Shown: one piece after another, positions 27,530-37,892 of the stretch
How the letters are laid out: every line of letters starts with the position of its first letter
How positions within the stretch are numbered: position 1 is the stretch's first letter
DNA from: Roseobacter denitrificans OCh 114
Lineage (GTDB): Bacteria; Pseudomonadota; Alphaproteobacteria; Rhodobacterales; Rhodobacteraceae
Reading direction: 5' to 3'
DNA length: 64,000 nt
Assembly: GCF_000014045.1 (NCBI RefSeq)
Contig: NC_008209.1
Span: 3,123,001-3,187,000, forward strand
Position numbers and translations under genes: made by a program
The notes under the pieces: model-generated
What the model was told of the DNA's origin: nothing
The model's database searches: none
The model's input: the letters and a program-made list of their open reading frames with translations, nothing else

Positions 27530-27703
27530 TCAACGTCTCTCCAACTCTTGCAGCTTGAGGCTCATCCACCAGATCAGTGCCAACACACCGAAAGGAACAA
27601 TGCAGGCCAAAGCCCAATATTTATTGATGCCGAAATGCGGCAGCAGCTTCAGCAACGGGATGACCGTCAGGATCGTGAATGCAAGCCAAATTATCCCTTC
27701 CAT
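27530..27703 (-). CDS. 57-residue membrane ORF upstream of nuoD
   Basis: The minus strand from 27703 encodes [20 protein letters not shown] and onward to a stop at 27530-27532, one base from the nuoD start codon. The product has two hydrophobic helices (the second around [18 protein letters not shown]) joined by HFGINKYW and a charged end LKLQELERR. The hydrophobic pattern and the GGAGAG of nuoD lying in its last codons suggest a real, coupled gene. It resembles short superinfection-exclusion-like or DUF-type membrane peptides only in general character; no family named. Confidence 0.6.
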   Translation of the reverse strand: MEGIIWLAFTILTVIPLLKLLPHFGINKYWALACIVPFGVLALIWWMSLKLQELERR

Positions 27704-27765
27704 CACGCGATCTCAACTCTGATCTCTTGTTGCCCTCGGCGCTTTTCATTTCGTGCCATTGCGAT

Positions 27766-28743
27766 CTACCCCGATACCGAATTTCGTAGTGCCGCGCTTT
27801 TCAGCCATTTGTCAGGCAGGTTTCCATCAAAACGCGCAAGCATAAAATCATAGACCGGGGCCAGTGCATTCGCGATCATGCGGCGGTCGTCTTCACTGAC
27901 TTCCACTTCGCCGCCCGCGCCACGATGAACCACACGGTCGACCTTGCCCGGTTTGTAGGGGATGTTCAGGAACGCGCATAACTCTTCGATTTTATCCTGC
28001 GCAAACATCTCCTCAAAGAAAATCAGAGACGTATTTTCCGGCGCGACAGCCGCATCAAGGTTTGCGAGCGTGCGGTGATACTGCGAATGGCCAATTGGAC
28101 GGCGACCGTTTGCACTCATGCCCAGATGCGCATGGATTGCTGCCGACAGGCTGTCGCTGTCAATTCCCGTGGCGCCGACGGAATTCCGCAGGGAATGCCG
28201 GACGGACGAAATGAACCGCGATACCGGGTCTCGCATCAGATAAATGAAGCGGACGTTATCAGACAAACGCGCCATCTCGGCATATGTCGCGGGCTTCAGA
28301 AACGCATAGGCGGGGCAAACCTCTCCCATAGCTTTGGTGTCCGCCGTACAGTTTTCCAAAAGCAGATCAGCATAGGCGCTATAAGGTGGGTTCGGATCAT
28401 CAGCCGCCGCCAGCGCCAAGGTTATGCCCTGCTGCTTGCGCGTATCCGCCCGGGACATCGTCGCTTTTTCCTTGAACCGTTGGAAAAAGCCCTTCTCCTC
28501 GCGCAGCTTCTTTTGTTCCATCAGCATGGCGCCGGGATCAGGATAGCCTTCGACCATGTTCCAGAAGTTGTTTTCTTTCCACTGCGGGACCGCAGCGTTT
28601 GCATGTTCACGCAGATATTTGTTCAGCCACGTCGTCCCGGATTTTTGAGCACCAACAACAAAGAACAGACAGCCCACAGACTTGAAACGCGCGTCAAAGC
28701 CCGTAAAACTGCCTGACTTGGGATGATCCAACACGTGGCTCAC
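27766..28743 (-). CDS. Sulfotransferase family protein inside the nuo operon
   Basis: A 325-residue protein with the PAPS-dependent sulfotransferase signature: the 5'-phosphosulfate loop [17 protein letters not shown] near residue 30 and the 3'-phosphate motif [14 protein letters not shown] near residue 170. Related bacterial enzymes sulfate carbohydrates, lipids or peptides; the acceptor here is unknown. The start codon is GTG at 28743, overlapping the nuoC stop as GTGA, so it is translated with complex I genes. Finding this enzyme in a nuo operon is unexpected. Confidence 0.87.
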   Translation of the reverse strand: MSHVLDHPKSGSFTGFDARFKSVGCLFFVVGAQKSGTTWLNKYLREHANAAVPQWKENNFWNMVEGYPDPGAMLMEQKKLREEKGFFQRFKEKATMSRADTRKQQGITLALAAADDPNPPYSAYADLLLENCTADTKAMGEVCPAYAFLKPATYAEMARLSDNVRFIYLMRDPVSRFISSVRHSLRNSVGATGIDSDSLSAAIHAHLGMSANGRRPIGHSQYHRTLANLDAAVAPENTSLIFFEEMFAQDKIEELCAFLNIPYKPGKVDRVVHRGAGGEVEVSEDDRRMIANALAPVYDFMLARFDGNLPDKWLKSAALRNSVSG

Positions 28744-29339
28744 TCTTTCTTCTCATCACCGGGCAGGATGTATTCCGCGCCCTCCCACGGCGACATGAAA
28801 TCAAACTGGCGGTACTCCTGCACAAGGCTGACCGGTTCGTATACGACGCGTTTTTGCGCTTCATCATAGCGCACCTCGGTATAGCCGGTGGTCGGGAAAT
28901 CCTTGCGCAGCGGATGGCCGCGAAATCCGTAATCGGTCAGGATGCGGCGCAAATCCGGGTGGCCGGAAAACAAGATCCCAAACATGTCGAACACTTCGCG
29001 TTCAAACCAGTTTGCAGAAGGATGTACGGAAATCACCGACGGCATCATCTGATCCTCGCGGATGCTGACGCGCAGCCGAACCCGGTGGTTCTGATACATC
29101 GAAAGAAGGTGATAAACGACGTCATACCGCTTTGCGCGCCCGGTGTAATCCACCGCCGTGATGTCAATGAGGGTCGAGAAGCGACATGTGGCGTCCGTCT
29201 TGAGGAACTCGACCAGCCCCACGATATTGGACGGTGTTACATCAAGGTTAAGCTCTTTATTGGTCACATCCCATGCCAAGACGCAGTCTGCGCGTTTTGT
29301 GGCGATGTAGTTTCCCAATTCCTGCAAAGGCTCTGACAT
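28740..29339 (-). CDS. nuoC: NADH-quinone oxidoreductase subunit C
   Basis: A 199-residue 30-kDa-type subunit of the peripheral arm. Conserved runs: [35 protein letters not shown] and [16 protein letters not shown], then [14 protein letters not shown]. NuoC and NuoD are separate here, unlike in E. coli where they are fused, and two extra genes lie between them. It starts 39 bases after nuoB. Confidence 0.97.
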   Translation of the reverse strand: MSEPLQELGNYIATKRADCVLAWDVTNKELNLDVTPSNIVGLVEFLKTDATCRFSTLIDITAVDYTGRAKRYDVVYHLLSMYQNHRVRLRVSIREDQMMPSVISVHPSANWFEREVFDMFGILFSGHPDLRRILTDYGFRGHPLRKDFPTTGYTEVRYDEAQKRVVYEPVSLVQEYRQFDFMSPWEGAEYILPGDEKKE

Positions 29340-29378
29340 CGGTATCCTCTTTTTCCCCGGGCCAAACCGTCCCGGTTG

Positions 29379-30230
<852 letters not shown>

Positions 30231-30596
30231 CTATTGCCACTCAAGCGCGCCCTTTTTCCATTCATAGGCAAAGCCGATGGTCAAAACGCCCAGGAAGACC
30301 ATCATGGACCAGAAACCCACCATGCTGATGTCCTGGAACGCAACGGCCCATGGAAACAGGAAGGCGATTTCGAGGTCAAAGATGATGAACAGGATCGAAA
30401 CGAGGTAGAACCGCACATCGAACTTCATGCGCGCATCATCAAAAGCGTTGAAGCCGCATTCGTAGGCGGACACTTTTTCGGGGTCCGGGTTGCGCACCGC
30501 CAGCACGACAGCCGCGAGGATCAGGACCAGACCAAGACCGATGGCGACCGCCAGAAACACGAGAATCGGCAAATATTCGCGTAACATGTCGTCCAA
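30231..30596 (-). CDS. nuoA: NADH-quinone oxidoreductase subunit A
   Basis: A 121-residue, three-helix membrane subunit, first gene of the operon. Characteristic runs are [13 protein letters not shown] (with the loop Cys) and [23 protein letters not shown] favour a TTG start at 30596 (product (M)[11 protein letters not shown]) because AGGA lies 8 bases before it; the ATG three codons later at 30587 would be 17 bases away. The frame is open further to 30713 without support. Confidence 0.95.
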   Translation of the reverse strand: MDDMLREYLPILVFLAVAIGLGLVLILAAVVLAVRNPDPEKVSAYECGFNAFDDARMKFDVRFYLVSILFIIFDLEIAFLFPWAVAFQDISMVGFWSMMVFLGVLTIGFAYEWKKGALEWQ

Positions 30597-30629
30597 GGTA
30601 ATGATCCTTTCTTGGCCTTTTGCGGTGCC

Positions 30630-30658
30630 TGTGTACGCGCAGTATATGGCTTGGTCAA
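30630..30658 (-). promoter_or_regulatory. Likely sigma-70-type promoter of the nuo operon
   Basis: On the minus strand TTGACC (30658-30653) and TACACA (30635-30630) are separated by 17 bases. The -35 box matches five of six consensus bases, the -10 only three. It is placed about 33 bases before the proposed nuoA start. No other convincing promoter is seen closer by. Confidence 0.42.
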
Positions 30659-30864
30659 CACGCACGAAACGCTCCGCGCCACTTTTGGAACAGGCTGCAC
30701 CCATTTGCCGCATCGCTCCGAGATGAGCATGTATCCGCCGTTCGATTTGAAATCACAAACGAGTGATCCAACTATTTGTATAGGCCGGTGCGGCACACCG
30801 CGCGCACGGCCCGGAAACACATCAGTGCCGCATGCATCGCGCACGCCAAGACAAGGAAAACACC

Positions 30865-31356
30865 ATGAACAGACGTTCTACCCTCAAAGCGGCCCTTGCC
30901 GTCACTGCCCTGACCACCATTTCTGCCTGCGCGACACTGACAGGGGGCGATGACATCGTCGATGTTGCGGCATCCAACGGCAACTTCAACACGCTGGTTG
31001 CTGCGGTTCAGGCGGCTGGGCTTGAGGACACGTTGCGCAGCGAAGGTCCGTTCACTGTGTTCGCACCCACCGATGACGCCTTTGCCGCCCTGCCCGCTGG
31101 GACCATTGAGGACCTGCTGCTGCCGGAAAACAAGGACAAACTGGTCGGAATTCTGACCTATCACGTGATCCCCGGCGCTGTGATGGCTGCCGACGTGAGT
31201 GGCGCAAGCACGGACGTGGCAACCGTTAACGGCGCAATGTTGACCGTCGACGGAACCGGCGATGGTGTTGTCGTCGGCGGCGCAAATGTGACCGCGGCGG
31301 ACATCAAAGCGTCAAACGGTGTGATCCATGTGATCGACAAAGTGCTGCTGCCCTGA
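30865..31356 (+). CDS. Fasciclin-domain lipoprotein
   Basis: A 163-residue protein with an N-terminal signal ([20 protein letters not shown]) ending in a lipobox-like ISAC, followed by one FAS1 domain: [14 protein letters not shown] and [11 protein letters not shown] are the H1 and H2 motifs, and [10 protein letters not shown] closes the domain. FAS1 domains mediate adhesion or protein binding outside the cytoplasm. The gene is divergent from nuoA and has its own terminator. The start is at 30865, with AAGGAAA upstream. Confidence 0.9.
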   Translation: MNRRSTLKAALAVTALTTISACATLTGGDDIVDVAASNGNFNTLVAAVQAAGLEDTLRSEGPFTVFAPTDDAFAALPAGTIEDLLLPENKDKLVGILTYHVIPGAVMAADVSGASTDVATVNGAMLTVDGTGDGVVVGGANVTAADIKASNGVIHVIDKVLLP

Positions 31357-31371
31357 TCGAGGCATCGAGAC

Positions 31372-31412
31372 AGACCGCAGGTTTACCCCTGCGGTCTTGA
31401 TCTTGTTTTCAA
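31372..31412 (+). terminator. Terminator after the fasciclin gene
   Basis: A 10-bp perfect stem AGACCGCAGG/CCTGCGGTCT with a 6-base loop (31372-31397), then TGATCTTGTTTTC. The T run is broken, so strength is uncertain. It lies in the convergent gap before the enoyl-CoA hydratase gene. Confidence 0.65.
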
Positions 31413-31428
31413 ACAGCGTGTGGGTCTG

Positions 31429-32211
31429 TCACTGGACCCAAGCCGCTTTGCGCTTGTCAAAGAAGGCTGCGATACCTTCGGCGGCTTCCGCCCCGTCCCA
31501 CTGGTCGGCCAAGGCTTCAATTGAATATTCAATCTGTTCCGGAGAAACCGTCGCGCCCAATTCCCGTGCCAGCTTTTTGGCCGCCGCCACCGCACCGGGC
31601 GCGCAAGACAGATAGGGCGTGACTTCCTCTTCAACCGCTTGGGCAAAGTCTGTTTGTGGCACCACACGCGCCAGAATGCCCAAGGACACGGCCTGCGCTG
31701 CGTCAAAGATACGGCCCGACATAAAGACACGCCGCGCACAGCCCTCGCCCATCCGTCCGATCACGTAAGGCCCGATGGTGGCAGGGATCAGGCCAAGGCG
31801 CGTTTCCGTCAGCCCCAGATTGATCGTGTCGACCCCGACCGCGACATCACACACGCAAGCCAGACCGACGCCACCGCCAAAGGCATTGCCCTGCAACGCC
31901 CCGATCAGTGGTTTGGGCAGGCTGTTGAGCGCATCCAGCATCATCGCCAGCTTGCGCGCCTCTTCATTGCGGGTGGCGCGGTCCATCGTCATCTGGTCGC
32001 GCATCCACCCCAGATCACCGCCCGCGCAGAAACTCTTGCCTGCTCCGGTCAGCACAACGACGCGCACATCCGCATCGGAGCCGAGCCGTTTTGCAGCGGT
32101 TGTCAGTTCTTCCAGCATCCGCCCGGACATCGCGTTGTGCTTTTCCGGACGGTTGAGGCTCAGGGTGGCGACGCCGCGCGCATCTGTATCAACCGTGAGG
32201 GTATCAAACAT
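31429..32211 (-). CDS. liuC: Enoyl-CoA hydratase, probably methylglutaconyl-CoA hydratase
   Basis: A 260-residue crotonase-fold enzyme. The oxyanion-hole motifs are AGKSFCAGGDLGWM and LQGNAFGGGVGLACVCDVAV, and the catalytic-type Glu is in LTETRLGLIPATIGPYVI. Placed after HMG-CoA lyase and the methylcrotonyl-CoA carboxylase genes, it most likely hydrates 3-methylglutaconyl-CoA to HMG-CoA in leucine degradation. The GLIPATIGPYV run is typical of that subgroup. Nine bases separate it from the lyase gene. Confidence 0.88.
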   Translation of the reverse strand: MFDTLTVDTDARGVATLSLNRPEKHNAMSGRMLEELTTAAKRLGSDADVRVVVLTGAGKSFCAGGDLGWMRDQMTMDRATRNEEARKLAMMLDALNSLPKPLIGALQGNAFGGGVGLACVCDVAVGVDTINLGLTETRLGLIPATIGPYVIGRMGEGCARRVFMSGRIFDAAQAVSLGILARVVPQTDFAQAVEEEVTPYLSCAPGAVAAAKKLARELGATVSPEQIEYSIEALADQWDGAEAAEGIAAFFDKRKAAWVQ

Positions 32212-32220
32212 TCGAACGTC

Positions 32221-33093
32221 CTACTGCGCGGGTTCAGGCTGCGTGCGCATGGACCGGGCCAAAGCCGCAGCCTCCGCGATCACTTCGGGATCAAGACCGG
32301 TTTCATACCCCAGCGCCGCGAGATGGCGTGCCAGTGTTTCGGTGGCCACATTCCCGGAGGCTCCGGGTGCGAAAGGGCATCCGCCCAAACCGCCCACAGC
32401 GGCATCAAAGACTCGCACCCCAAGGCTGAGCGCAGCGTCGATGTTTTCGATCGCGCGGCCATTTGTGTCATGAAAATGCCCGGCCAGCCGACCGACCGGC
32501 ACCACATCGCGCACCGCAAGCAACATGCGCGCAACACTGTCCGGCGTGCCTGCGCCGATTGTGTCGCCGAGGCTGACCTCATAACAGCCCATCGCAAACA
32601 GCTTGTCTGCCACCTCGGCCACCTGCGCCGGAGCCACGGCCCCGTCATAAGGGCATGCCACCACGCAGGACACATAGCCGCGCACGGGCAGATCAATGTG
32701 ACGCGCCTCTTCTAGAATGGGCGCAAAACGCTCAAGGCTTTCGGCAATGCTGGCGTTGATGTTGGCTTTGGAAAACCCCTCCGAAGCGGAGGCAAAAATC
32801 GCGATCTCATCGGCGCCGGCACGGCAGGCGTCCCTGTATCCCTGCATGTTTGGCGCAAGTGCCGCGTAACGCACCCCCGCCGCCCTTGAGATACCGGCCA
32901 GCACCTCGCCGGACCCTGCCATCTGCGGCACCCGCTTGGGAGAGACGAAACTCGCAGCCTCGATCCGGTTGAACCCGGCGCGGCTCAGGCAGTCGATGAG
33001 CGCGATTTTATCGCGTACCGGTATCTCGCGCTCTTCATTCTGCAACCCGTCGCGCGGGCCCACTTCGTATATCTCACAGTTTCCCAAACTCAT
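32221..33093 (-). CDS. mvaB: Hydroxymethylglutaryl-CoA lyase
   Basis: A 290-residue TIM-barrel lyase that splits HMG-CoA into acetyl-CoA and acetoacetate, the last leucine-degradation step. Seen: EVGPRDGLQNE at the N-terminus, FVSPKRVPQMA, LAGHFHDTNGRAIEN with metal-binding His residues, and GGLGGCPFAPGASGNVATE, which contains the signature Cys loop. Start and length are standard. It is followed closely by liuC. Confidence 0.95.
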   Translation of the reverse strand: MSLGNCEIYEVGPRDGLQNEEREIPVRDKIALIDCLSRAGFNRIEAASFVSPKRVPQMAGSGEVLAGISRAAGVRYAALAPNMQGYRDACRAGADEIAIFASASEGFSKANINASIAESLERFAPILEEARHIDLPVRGYVSCVVACPYDGAVAPAQVAEVADKLFAMGCYEVSLGDTIGAGTPDSVARMLLAVRDVVPVGRLAGHFHDTNGRAIENIDAALSLGVRVFDAAVGGLGGCPFAPGASGNVATETLARHLAALGYETGLDPEVIAEAAALARSMRTQPEPAQ

Positions 33094-33121
33094 CCCTGAC
33101 GCTCCTGTTGTGGGTTTCGCC

Positions 33122-33787
33122 TCACTCTAGCGGCCAAGGCGCGTAAAAGTCTTGCGAATAAATTCCACCGCCATTTGGCAACGCCGCTTTGAACCCTTCG
33201 CGCGCCGTGATCCGTTCGTACCACGCCTCAAGCGCGGGGTAGCCTCCCAAACGCACAAAATGCGACGCCATGTAGACCGCCTGCCCCACTGAAATGTCTG
33301 CGGCGGAAAAACCGGAGGTCAACAGATAGTCGCGGCTTTCGATGGGCGTCGACAGGCGCGCCTCGATGGCATCAAAGCATTTACCGACGCGCGCGGCCTC
33401 CAGCTTCATCACGATCGGGCTGCGCATGTGATCCTCATACAGCATCACATGCTGCTGGGTCAGCGCCGCCACATGCTGGCTGAGCGTTTCGGCAAAATGC
33501 AGCCAGACAAGCCATGTCATCCGGTCCGGGCTGGCGGTGCTGCGCCCCAGCCGGTCCGGGCTGTAGCGTTCGCACAGGTATTCCGTAATCGCCCCGGTTT
33601 CGAACATGCGTTCGCCATCCACCTCAAGGGCGGGCACGCGTCCTGCGGGCGACAGGGTCAAAAACTCAGGGCTGCGCAGACTGCGATCGAACGGATAGCT
33701 GCGCAGCTGAAATGGAATCTCAAGTTCGTTCAGCAGCCACAGCGTGCGCATGGACCGCGTCTGGGGGCAGTGATGCAGCGTGATCAT
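33122..33787 (-). CDS. Glutathione S-transferase family protein
   Basis: A 221-residue protein with a thioredoxin-like N-terminal domain (MITLHHCPQTRSMRTLWLL; VPALEVDGERMFETGAITEY, the glutathione-binding ESxAI-like loop) and an all-helical C-terminal domain (LLTSGFSAADISVGQAVYMA). Its ATG overlaps the stop of the carboxylase alpha gene (ATGA), so it belongs to the leucine-degradation operon. Substrate unknown; perhaps it detoxifies reactive acyl intermediates (inference). Confidence 0.88.
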   Translation of the reverse strand: MITLHHCPQTRSMRTLWLLNELEIPFQLRSYPFDRSLRSPEFLTLSPAGRVPALEVDGERMFETGAITEYLCERYSPDRLGRSTASPDRMTWLVWLHFAETLSQHVAALTQQHVMLYEDHMRSPIVMKLEAARVGKCFDAIEARLSTPIESRDYLLTSGFSAADISVGQAVYMASHFVRLGGYPALEAWYERITAREGFKAALPNGGGIYSQDFYAPWPLE

Positions 33788-35721
33788 GCCTGTTCCTCCT
33801 CAAGTCGGATGAGGGCAGCACCCGCGCTGACCTGATCACCTTCCTGCGCCAGCACTTCGGCGATCTTGCCGTCGCGCGCAGCCAGCAGCGCGTGCTCCAT
33901 CTTCATCGCTTCCAACACGGCCAGCCGATCCCCCCGTAAAACGGTCTGTCCGGGCACCGCCGCCAACATCTTTACCAGACCCGGCATTGGCGCTTCGATC
34001 AGATTGCCACTGCGGCCTTCGGTCGCGCCCGCCAGCAACGGATCATGGATGTCAAAAACCAGACCGTAGTGATCAAAAACCGTGACCTGCCCTGCCGCCA
34101 TGTAACAGAACGGCAGGGGTGCGCCATCAATCGACCACTGGCCCGCATGTCGCGTCGCGGTGACGCTTTGCGCGCCGTGGGTCCAGCGCTGGCTGTGCTG
34201 ATCCAGCACCTCAACGGACAGCAGATGTTCCTGATCCTGCCAGCCCAGCCGCACCTGATGCGCAAATGGCACCCAGAGGGCAAAGCCTGCCATCGCCGCC
34301 GGTTTGTCCAACCCCGCAACCTGCATCGCCGCCGCCACCATATGAGCGATCTGCGGGTCGGCAGCAGGTGTGAGTGTCGCAAAATCACGCTCAATCAGGC
34401 CCGTGTCGAATGCCCCTGCGGCGAACCCCTCATGGGCCGCCAAGGCGCCCAGAAATTCCAGATTGGTCACGCTGCCCGCCACCTGAGTGTCTTTTAATGC
34501 CCGACGCAACCGCGCCAGCGCAATGGCGCGGGTGGGGCCAGCGACGATCAGCTTGGCAATCATCGGGTCGTAATAGGGGCTGATCGCATCGCCTGCGCGC
34601 ACCCCGCTGTCTGCCCGCGCAATCGACGGAAAAACCAGATGATGCAGCGTTCCGGTGGCAGGCAGGAATCCCGCGCGCACATCTTCGGCATAAAGACGCG
34701 CTTCAAAGGCATGTCCGGTGATCGCCAGATCATCCTGACCGCACGGCAAAGGTTCGCCCGCCGCCACGCGCAATTGCCATTCGACCAGATCAACGCCCGT
34801 GATGGCCTCGGTGACGGGGTGTTCGACCTGAAGGCGGGTGTTCATCTCCATGAAATAAAACCCATCGGGGCGCAGATCGCCCGTGCCATCAACGATGAAC
34901 TCCACCGTTCCGGCCCCTTTGTAGCCGATTGCCTTGGCAGCACGCACGGCGGCGCGGCCCATGGCCTCTCTGACCTCCGGGGTCATACCGGGTGCGGGGG
35001 CTTCTTCGATCACTTTCTGATGGCGGCGCTGCAGCGAACAGTCCCGTTCAAACAAGTGCACGACATCAGTACCATCGCCGAAAACCTGCACCTCGATATG
35101 GCGCGGCTGCGGAATGAACTTTTCGATCAGAACATCAGAATTGCCGAATGCAGCCTGCGCCTCGGAACGCGCCGCCGCCAGTGCCTCGCTGAATTCTGAC
35201 GCGGCGCTGACCAGACGCATGCCTTTGCCACCGCCCCCTGCAACGGCCTTGATCAAGACCGGATAGCCGATCCTGTCAGCCTGCTGCTGCAACTGTGCGT
35301 CCGCCTGATCCGCACCGTGATAGCCCGGCACGACGGGCACGCCCGCGTCGATCATCAGGGCCTTGGCCGCGTCCTTGAGGCCCATCGCCCGGATCGCCTG
35401 CGCCGAGGGGCCGATGAAAACCAACCCGGCGGTTTCGACCGCTTCGACAAACTCGGGGTTTTCGCTCAGAAACCCATAGCCCGGGTGGATCGCTTGCGCC
35501 CCGGTGGCGCGTGCGGCTGCGATGATGGCATCGGCGCGCAGGTAACTGTCCACAGGTGCGGGACCGCCGATCCGCACGGCAGCATCCGCCATTGCCACGT
35601 GTTTCGCACCTGCATCCGCGTCCGAATAAACGGCGATGCAGCGCACCCCAAGGGCCTGCGCCGTCCCCATCACCCGGCAGGCAATTTCGCCCCGATTGGC
35701 CACCAAAATGCAGTTAAACAC
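33784..35721 (-). CDS. mccA: Methylcrotonoyl-CoA carboxylase, biotin-containing alpha subunit
   Basis: About 645 residues: biotin carboxylase domain (start FNCILVANRGEIACRVM; ATP-grasp loop AVAGGGGKGMRLV; LQRRHQKVIEEAPAPG; MEMNTRLQVEHPVTE), an MCC-type linker domain, and a C-terminal biotinyl domain with EAMKMEH near the end. It carboxylates its own biotin, which the beta subunit then uses on 3-methylcrotonyl-CoA. I place the start at GTG 35721, with AAAGGG just upstream and family-like N-terminus; the frame is open to 35745. The gap to the beta gene is 77 bases. Confidence 0.93.
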   Translation of the reverse strand: MFNCILVANRGEIACRVMGTAQALGVRCIAVYSDADAGAKHVAMADAAVRIGGPAPVDSYLRADAIIAAARATGAQAIHPGYGFLSENPEFVEAVETAGLVFIGPSAQAIRAMGLKDAAKALMIDAGVPVVPGYHGADQADAQLQQQADRIGYPVLIKAVAGGGGKGMRLVSAASEFSEALAAARSEAQAAFGNSDVLIEKFIPQPRHIEVQVFGDGTDVVHLFERDCSLQRRHQKVIEEAPAPGMTPEVREAMGRAAVRAAKAIGYKGAGTVEFIVDGTGDLRPDGFYFMEMNTRLQVEHPVTEAITGVDLVEWQLRVAAGEPLPCGQDDLAITGHAFEARLYAEDVRAGFLPATGTLHHLVFPSIARADSGVRAGDAISPYYDPMIAKLIVAGPTRAIALARLRRALKDTQVAGSVTNLEFLGALAAHEGFAAGAFDTGLIERDFATLTPAADPQIAHMVAAAMQVAGLDKPAAMAGFALWVPFAHQVRLGWQDQEHLLSVEVLDQHSQRWTHGAQSVTATRHAGQWSIDGAPLPFCYMAAGQVTVFDHYGLVFDIHDPLLAGATEGRSGNLIEAPMPGLVKMLAAVPGQTVLRGDRLAVLEAMKMEHALLAARDGKIAEVLAQEGDQVSAGAALIRLEEEQA

Positions 35722-35798
35722 AACGTCCCTTTCTATTTGCCGCATCCGGGGCGCGCACCACCGAGGTTGACGCCATTGCCGCGCGCCACCCCCTCCGG

Positions 35799-37403
35799 CT
35801 ACATTCTGAAAACGCCAAAGCGTGTCTCCTCAATGGGGGCGTTGAGCGCGGCAGACAAGGACAGGCTCAGCACCGCGCGGCTTTTGCGCGGATCAATGAT
35901 CCCGTCATCCCAGAGCCGCGCGGAGGCATATAGCGGATGGCTTTGTTCCTCAAACATATCAATGGTGGGCTGTTTGAAGGCCGCTTCCTCCTCAGCCGAC
36001 CACGACCCGCCCGCCCGTTCAATGGCGTCGCGTTTGACGGTGGCAAGCACCCCGGCAGCCTGCGCCCCGCCCATGACCGAAATACGGCTGTTGGGCCAGG
36101 TCCACAGAAACCGCGGCGAATAGGCCCGCCCAGCCATGCCATAGTTACCCGCCCCGAACGAACCACCAACCAGCATGGTGATCTTTGGCACATTGGCACA
36201 GGCCACAGCCGCGACCATTTTCGCCCCGTGCCGCGCAATCCCTTCGTTTTCATACTGCCGCCCGACCATGAAGCCGGTGATATTTTGTAAAAACACCAGA
36301 GGGATACCGCGCTGTGTGCACAGCTCGATGAAATGCGCGCCCTTTTGGGCCGATTCCGAAAACAGCACCCCGTTGTTGGCAATGATCCCGATCGGGCACC
36401 CGTCAAGATGTGCAAAGCCGGTCACAAGTGTTTCACCAAAGCGCGTCTTGAACTCGTCAAACCGTGAGCCATCCACCAGCCGCGCAATGACCTCGCGTAT
36501 GTCATAGGGCGTGCGCAAATCGGCAGGCACGACGCCAAGAATCTCTTCGGGATCATAGTCGGGTGGCTCTGGCGTGGCCCAATCAACGCTCGCCGGTCGG
36601 GTCCGGTTCAGCGCGCCCACAGCGCGGCGCGCCAATGCAAGCGCATGGGCGTCATCCTCCGCCAGATAATCGGCAACGCCCGACAACCGCGTGTGCACAT
36701 CGCCACCGCCAAGGTCTTCGGCGCTCACCACTTCGCCCGTGGCCGCTTTTACGAGCGGAGGGCCGGCCAGAAAAATAGTTCCCTGATCCTTGACGATGAT
36801 TGTGACATCCGACATCGCCGGCACATAGGCACCGCCCGCCGTGCAGGACCCCATGACCACGGCGATCTGTGCGATGCCTGCCGCAGACATCCGCGCCTGA
36901 TTGTAAAAGATGCGACCAAAGTGATCCCGGTCGGGGAATACCTCGTCCTGATTTGGCAGATTGGCCCCGCCGCTGTCCACAAGGTAGATGCAGGGCAGAT
37001 GGTTCTCAGCGGCGATTTCCTGAGCGCGCAGGTGCTTTTTGACACTCAGCGGATAATAGGTGCCCCCTTTGACCGTCGCATCGTTGCACAGGATCATGAC
37101 CTGCTGCCCGGATACCTGCCCGATGCCCGCGATCACCCCCGCCGCAGGCGCAGCACCGCCGTAAAGCCCATGCGCCGCCATTGCGCCGATCTCCAGAAAG
37201 GGACTGCCGGGATCAAGCAGACCCGCAACCCGGTCACGCGGCAGCATCTTTCCGCGCGACACATGACGCGCACGCGCCGCGTCCGTACCCCCACGTGCTG
37301 CTGCCTGTGCAACAGTAGCGACCGTTTCCAACGCCTCAAGATGCGCAGCCCGGTTTGCCTTGAAAACGTCAGAGCCTGAAACAGCCTGCGACACCAATTT
37401 CAT
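35799..37403 (-). CDS. mccB: Methylcrotonoyl-CoA carboxylase, carboxyltransferase beta subunit
   Basis: A 534-residue carboxyltransferase that moves CO2 from biotin to 3-methylcrotonyl-CoA. Conserved pieces: [54 protein letters not shown] and [20 protein letters not shown], the last two lining the acyl-CoA and biotin sites. Length matches known beta subunits. Together with mccA, mvaB, liuC and the isovaleryl-CoA dehydrogenase gene it completes the leucine pathway from isovaleryl-CoA. Confidence 0.95.
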   Translation of the reverse strand: MKLVSQAVSGSDVFKANRAAHLEALETVATVAQAAARGGTDAARARHVSRGKMLPRDRVAGLLDPGSPFLEIGAMAAHGLYGGAAPAAGVIAGIGQVSGQQVMILCNDATVKGGTYYPLSVKKHLRAQEIAAENHLPCIYLVDSGGANLPNQDEVFPDRDHFGRIFYNQARMSAAGIAQIAVVMGSCTAGGAYVPAMSDVTIIVKDQGTIFLAGPPLVKAATGEVVSAEDLGGGDVHTRLSGVADYLAEDDAHALALARRAVGALNRTRPASVDWATPEPPDYDPEEILGVVPADLRTPYDIREVIARLVDGSRFDEFKTRFGETLVTGFAHLDGCPIGIIANNGVLFSESAQKGAHFIELCTQRGIPLVFLQNITGFMVGRQYENEGIARHGAKMVAAVACANVPKITMLVGGSFGAGNYGMAGRAYSPRFLWTWPNSRISVMGGAQAAGVLATVKRDAIERAGGSWSAEEEAAFKQPTIDMFEEQSHPLYASARLWDDGIIDPRKSRAVLSLSLSAALNAPIEETRFGVFRM

Positions 37404-37449
37404 CTCAAGTCCTTTGCTTTCGCATGTCTCGTCCCCCGCCTCGGCTCTT

Positions 37450-37770
37450 TCATGTCTGCGGCGCTTCCAGACGTTGCGGATCAGGCGCCAGTTTCAGCAA
37501 ACGCCCCATCCGATCAACGGGAAAGTCAAAACGTACCCTATCCGGCCCCGTGCAACTTACGATGATCCAGACCGGGGCCATCCGGCCCGGCTGCGCCGAA
37601 CAATCCGTGATCCGTGCGCCCTCACCGCCCATTTCAAGATAGCGTGCCGTGTAGGTTTCGATGACATGCGTCTCCGTGAGTGTGGCGCGTATCCAGCCGA
37701 GACGAAACCCCCAAACAGCCAGCGCCACCACCAAAGCCCCAAAAGGCACAAACCACACCCAGCGCGGCAT
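37450..37770 (-). CDS. Hypothetical single-pass membrane protein
   Basis: A 106-residue protein with one N-terminal hydrophobic helix ([19 protein letters not shown]) and a periplasm-like tail with two Cys residues (ITDCSAQPG and IVSCTGPD). No family recognised. It lies 46 bases upstream of mccB on the same strand and divergent from ompW, so it is probably the first gene of the mccB operon. Confidence 0.62.
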   Translation of the reverse strand: MPRWVWFVPFGALVVALAVWGFRLGWIRATLTETHVIETYTARYLEMGGEGARITDCSAQPGRMAPVWIIVSCTGPDRVRFDFPVDRMGRLLKLAPDPQRLEAPQT

Positions 37771-37892
37771 TATACCGCGCCCGCCTCTCCGCCAAAATCA
37801 GCCGGCGGCATATCGGTTTGACCCATGTCAATGAAGGGGCTGTTCGCTGATGCCATAGGGTCCACGCTAAACTCTGAAAGGCACTTGGAATC

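Noticed and set aside
31639..32715. Plus-strand ORF of 358 codons opposite liuC and mvaB
   Set aside because: It spans two well-supported genes and their junction on the other strand; no recognisable domain.
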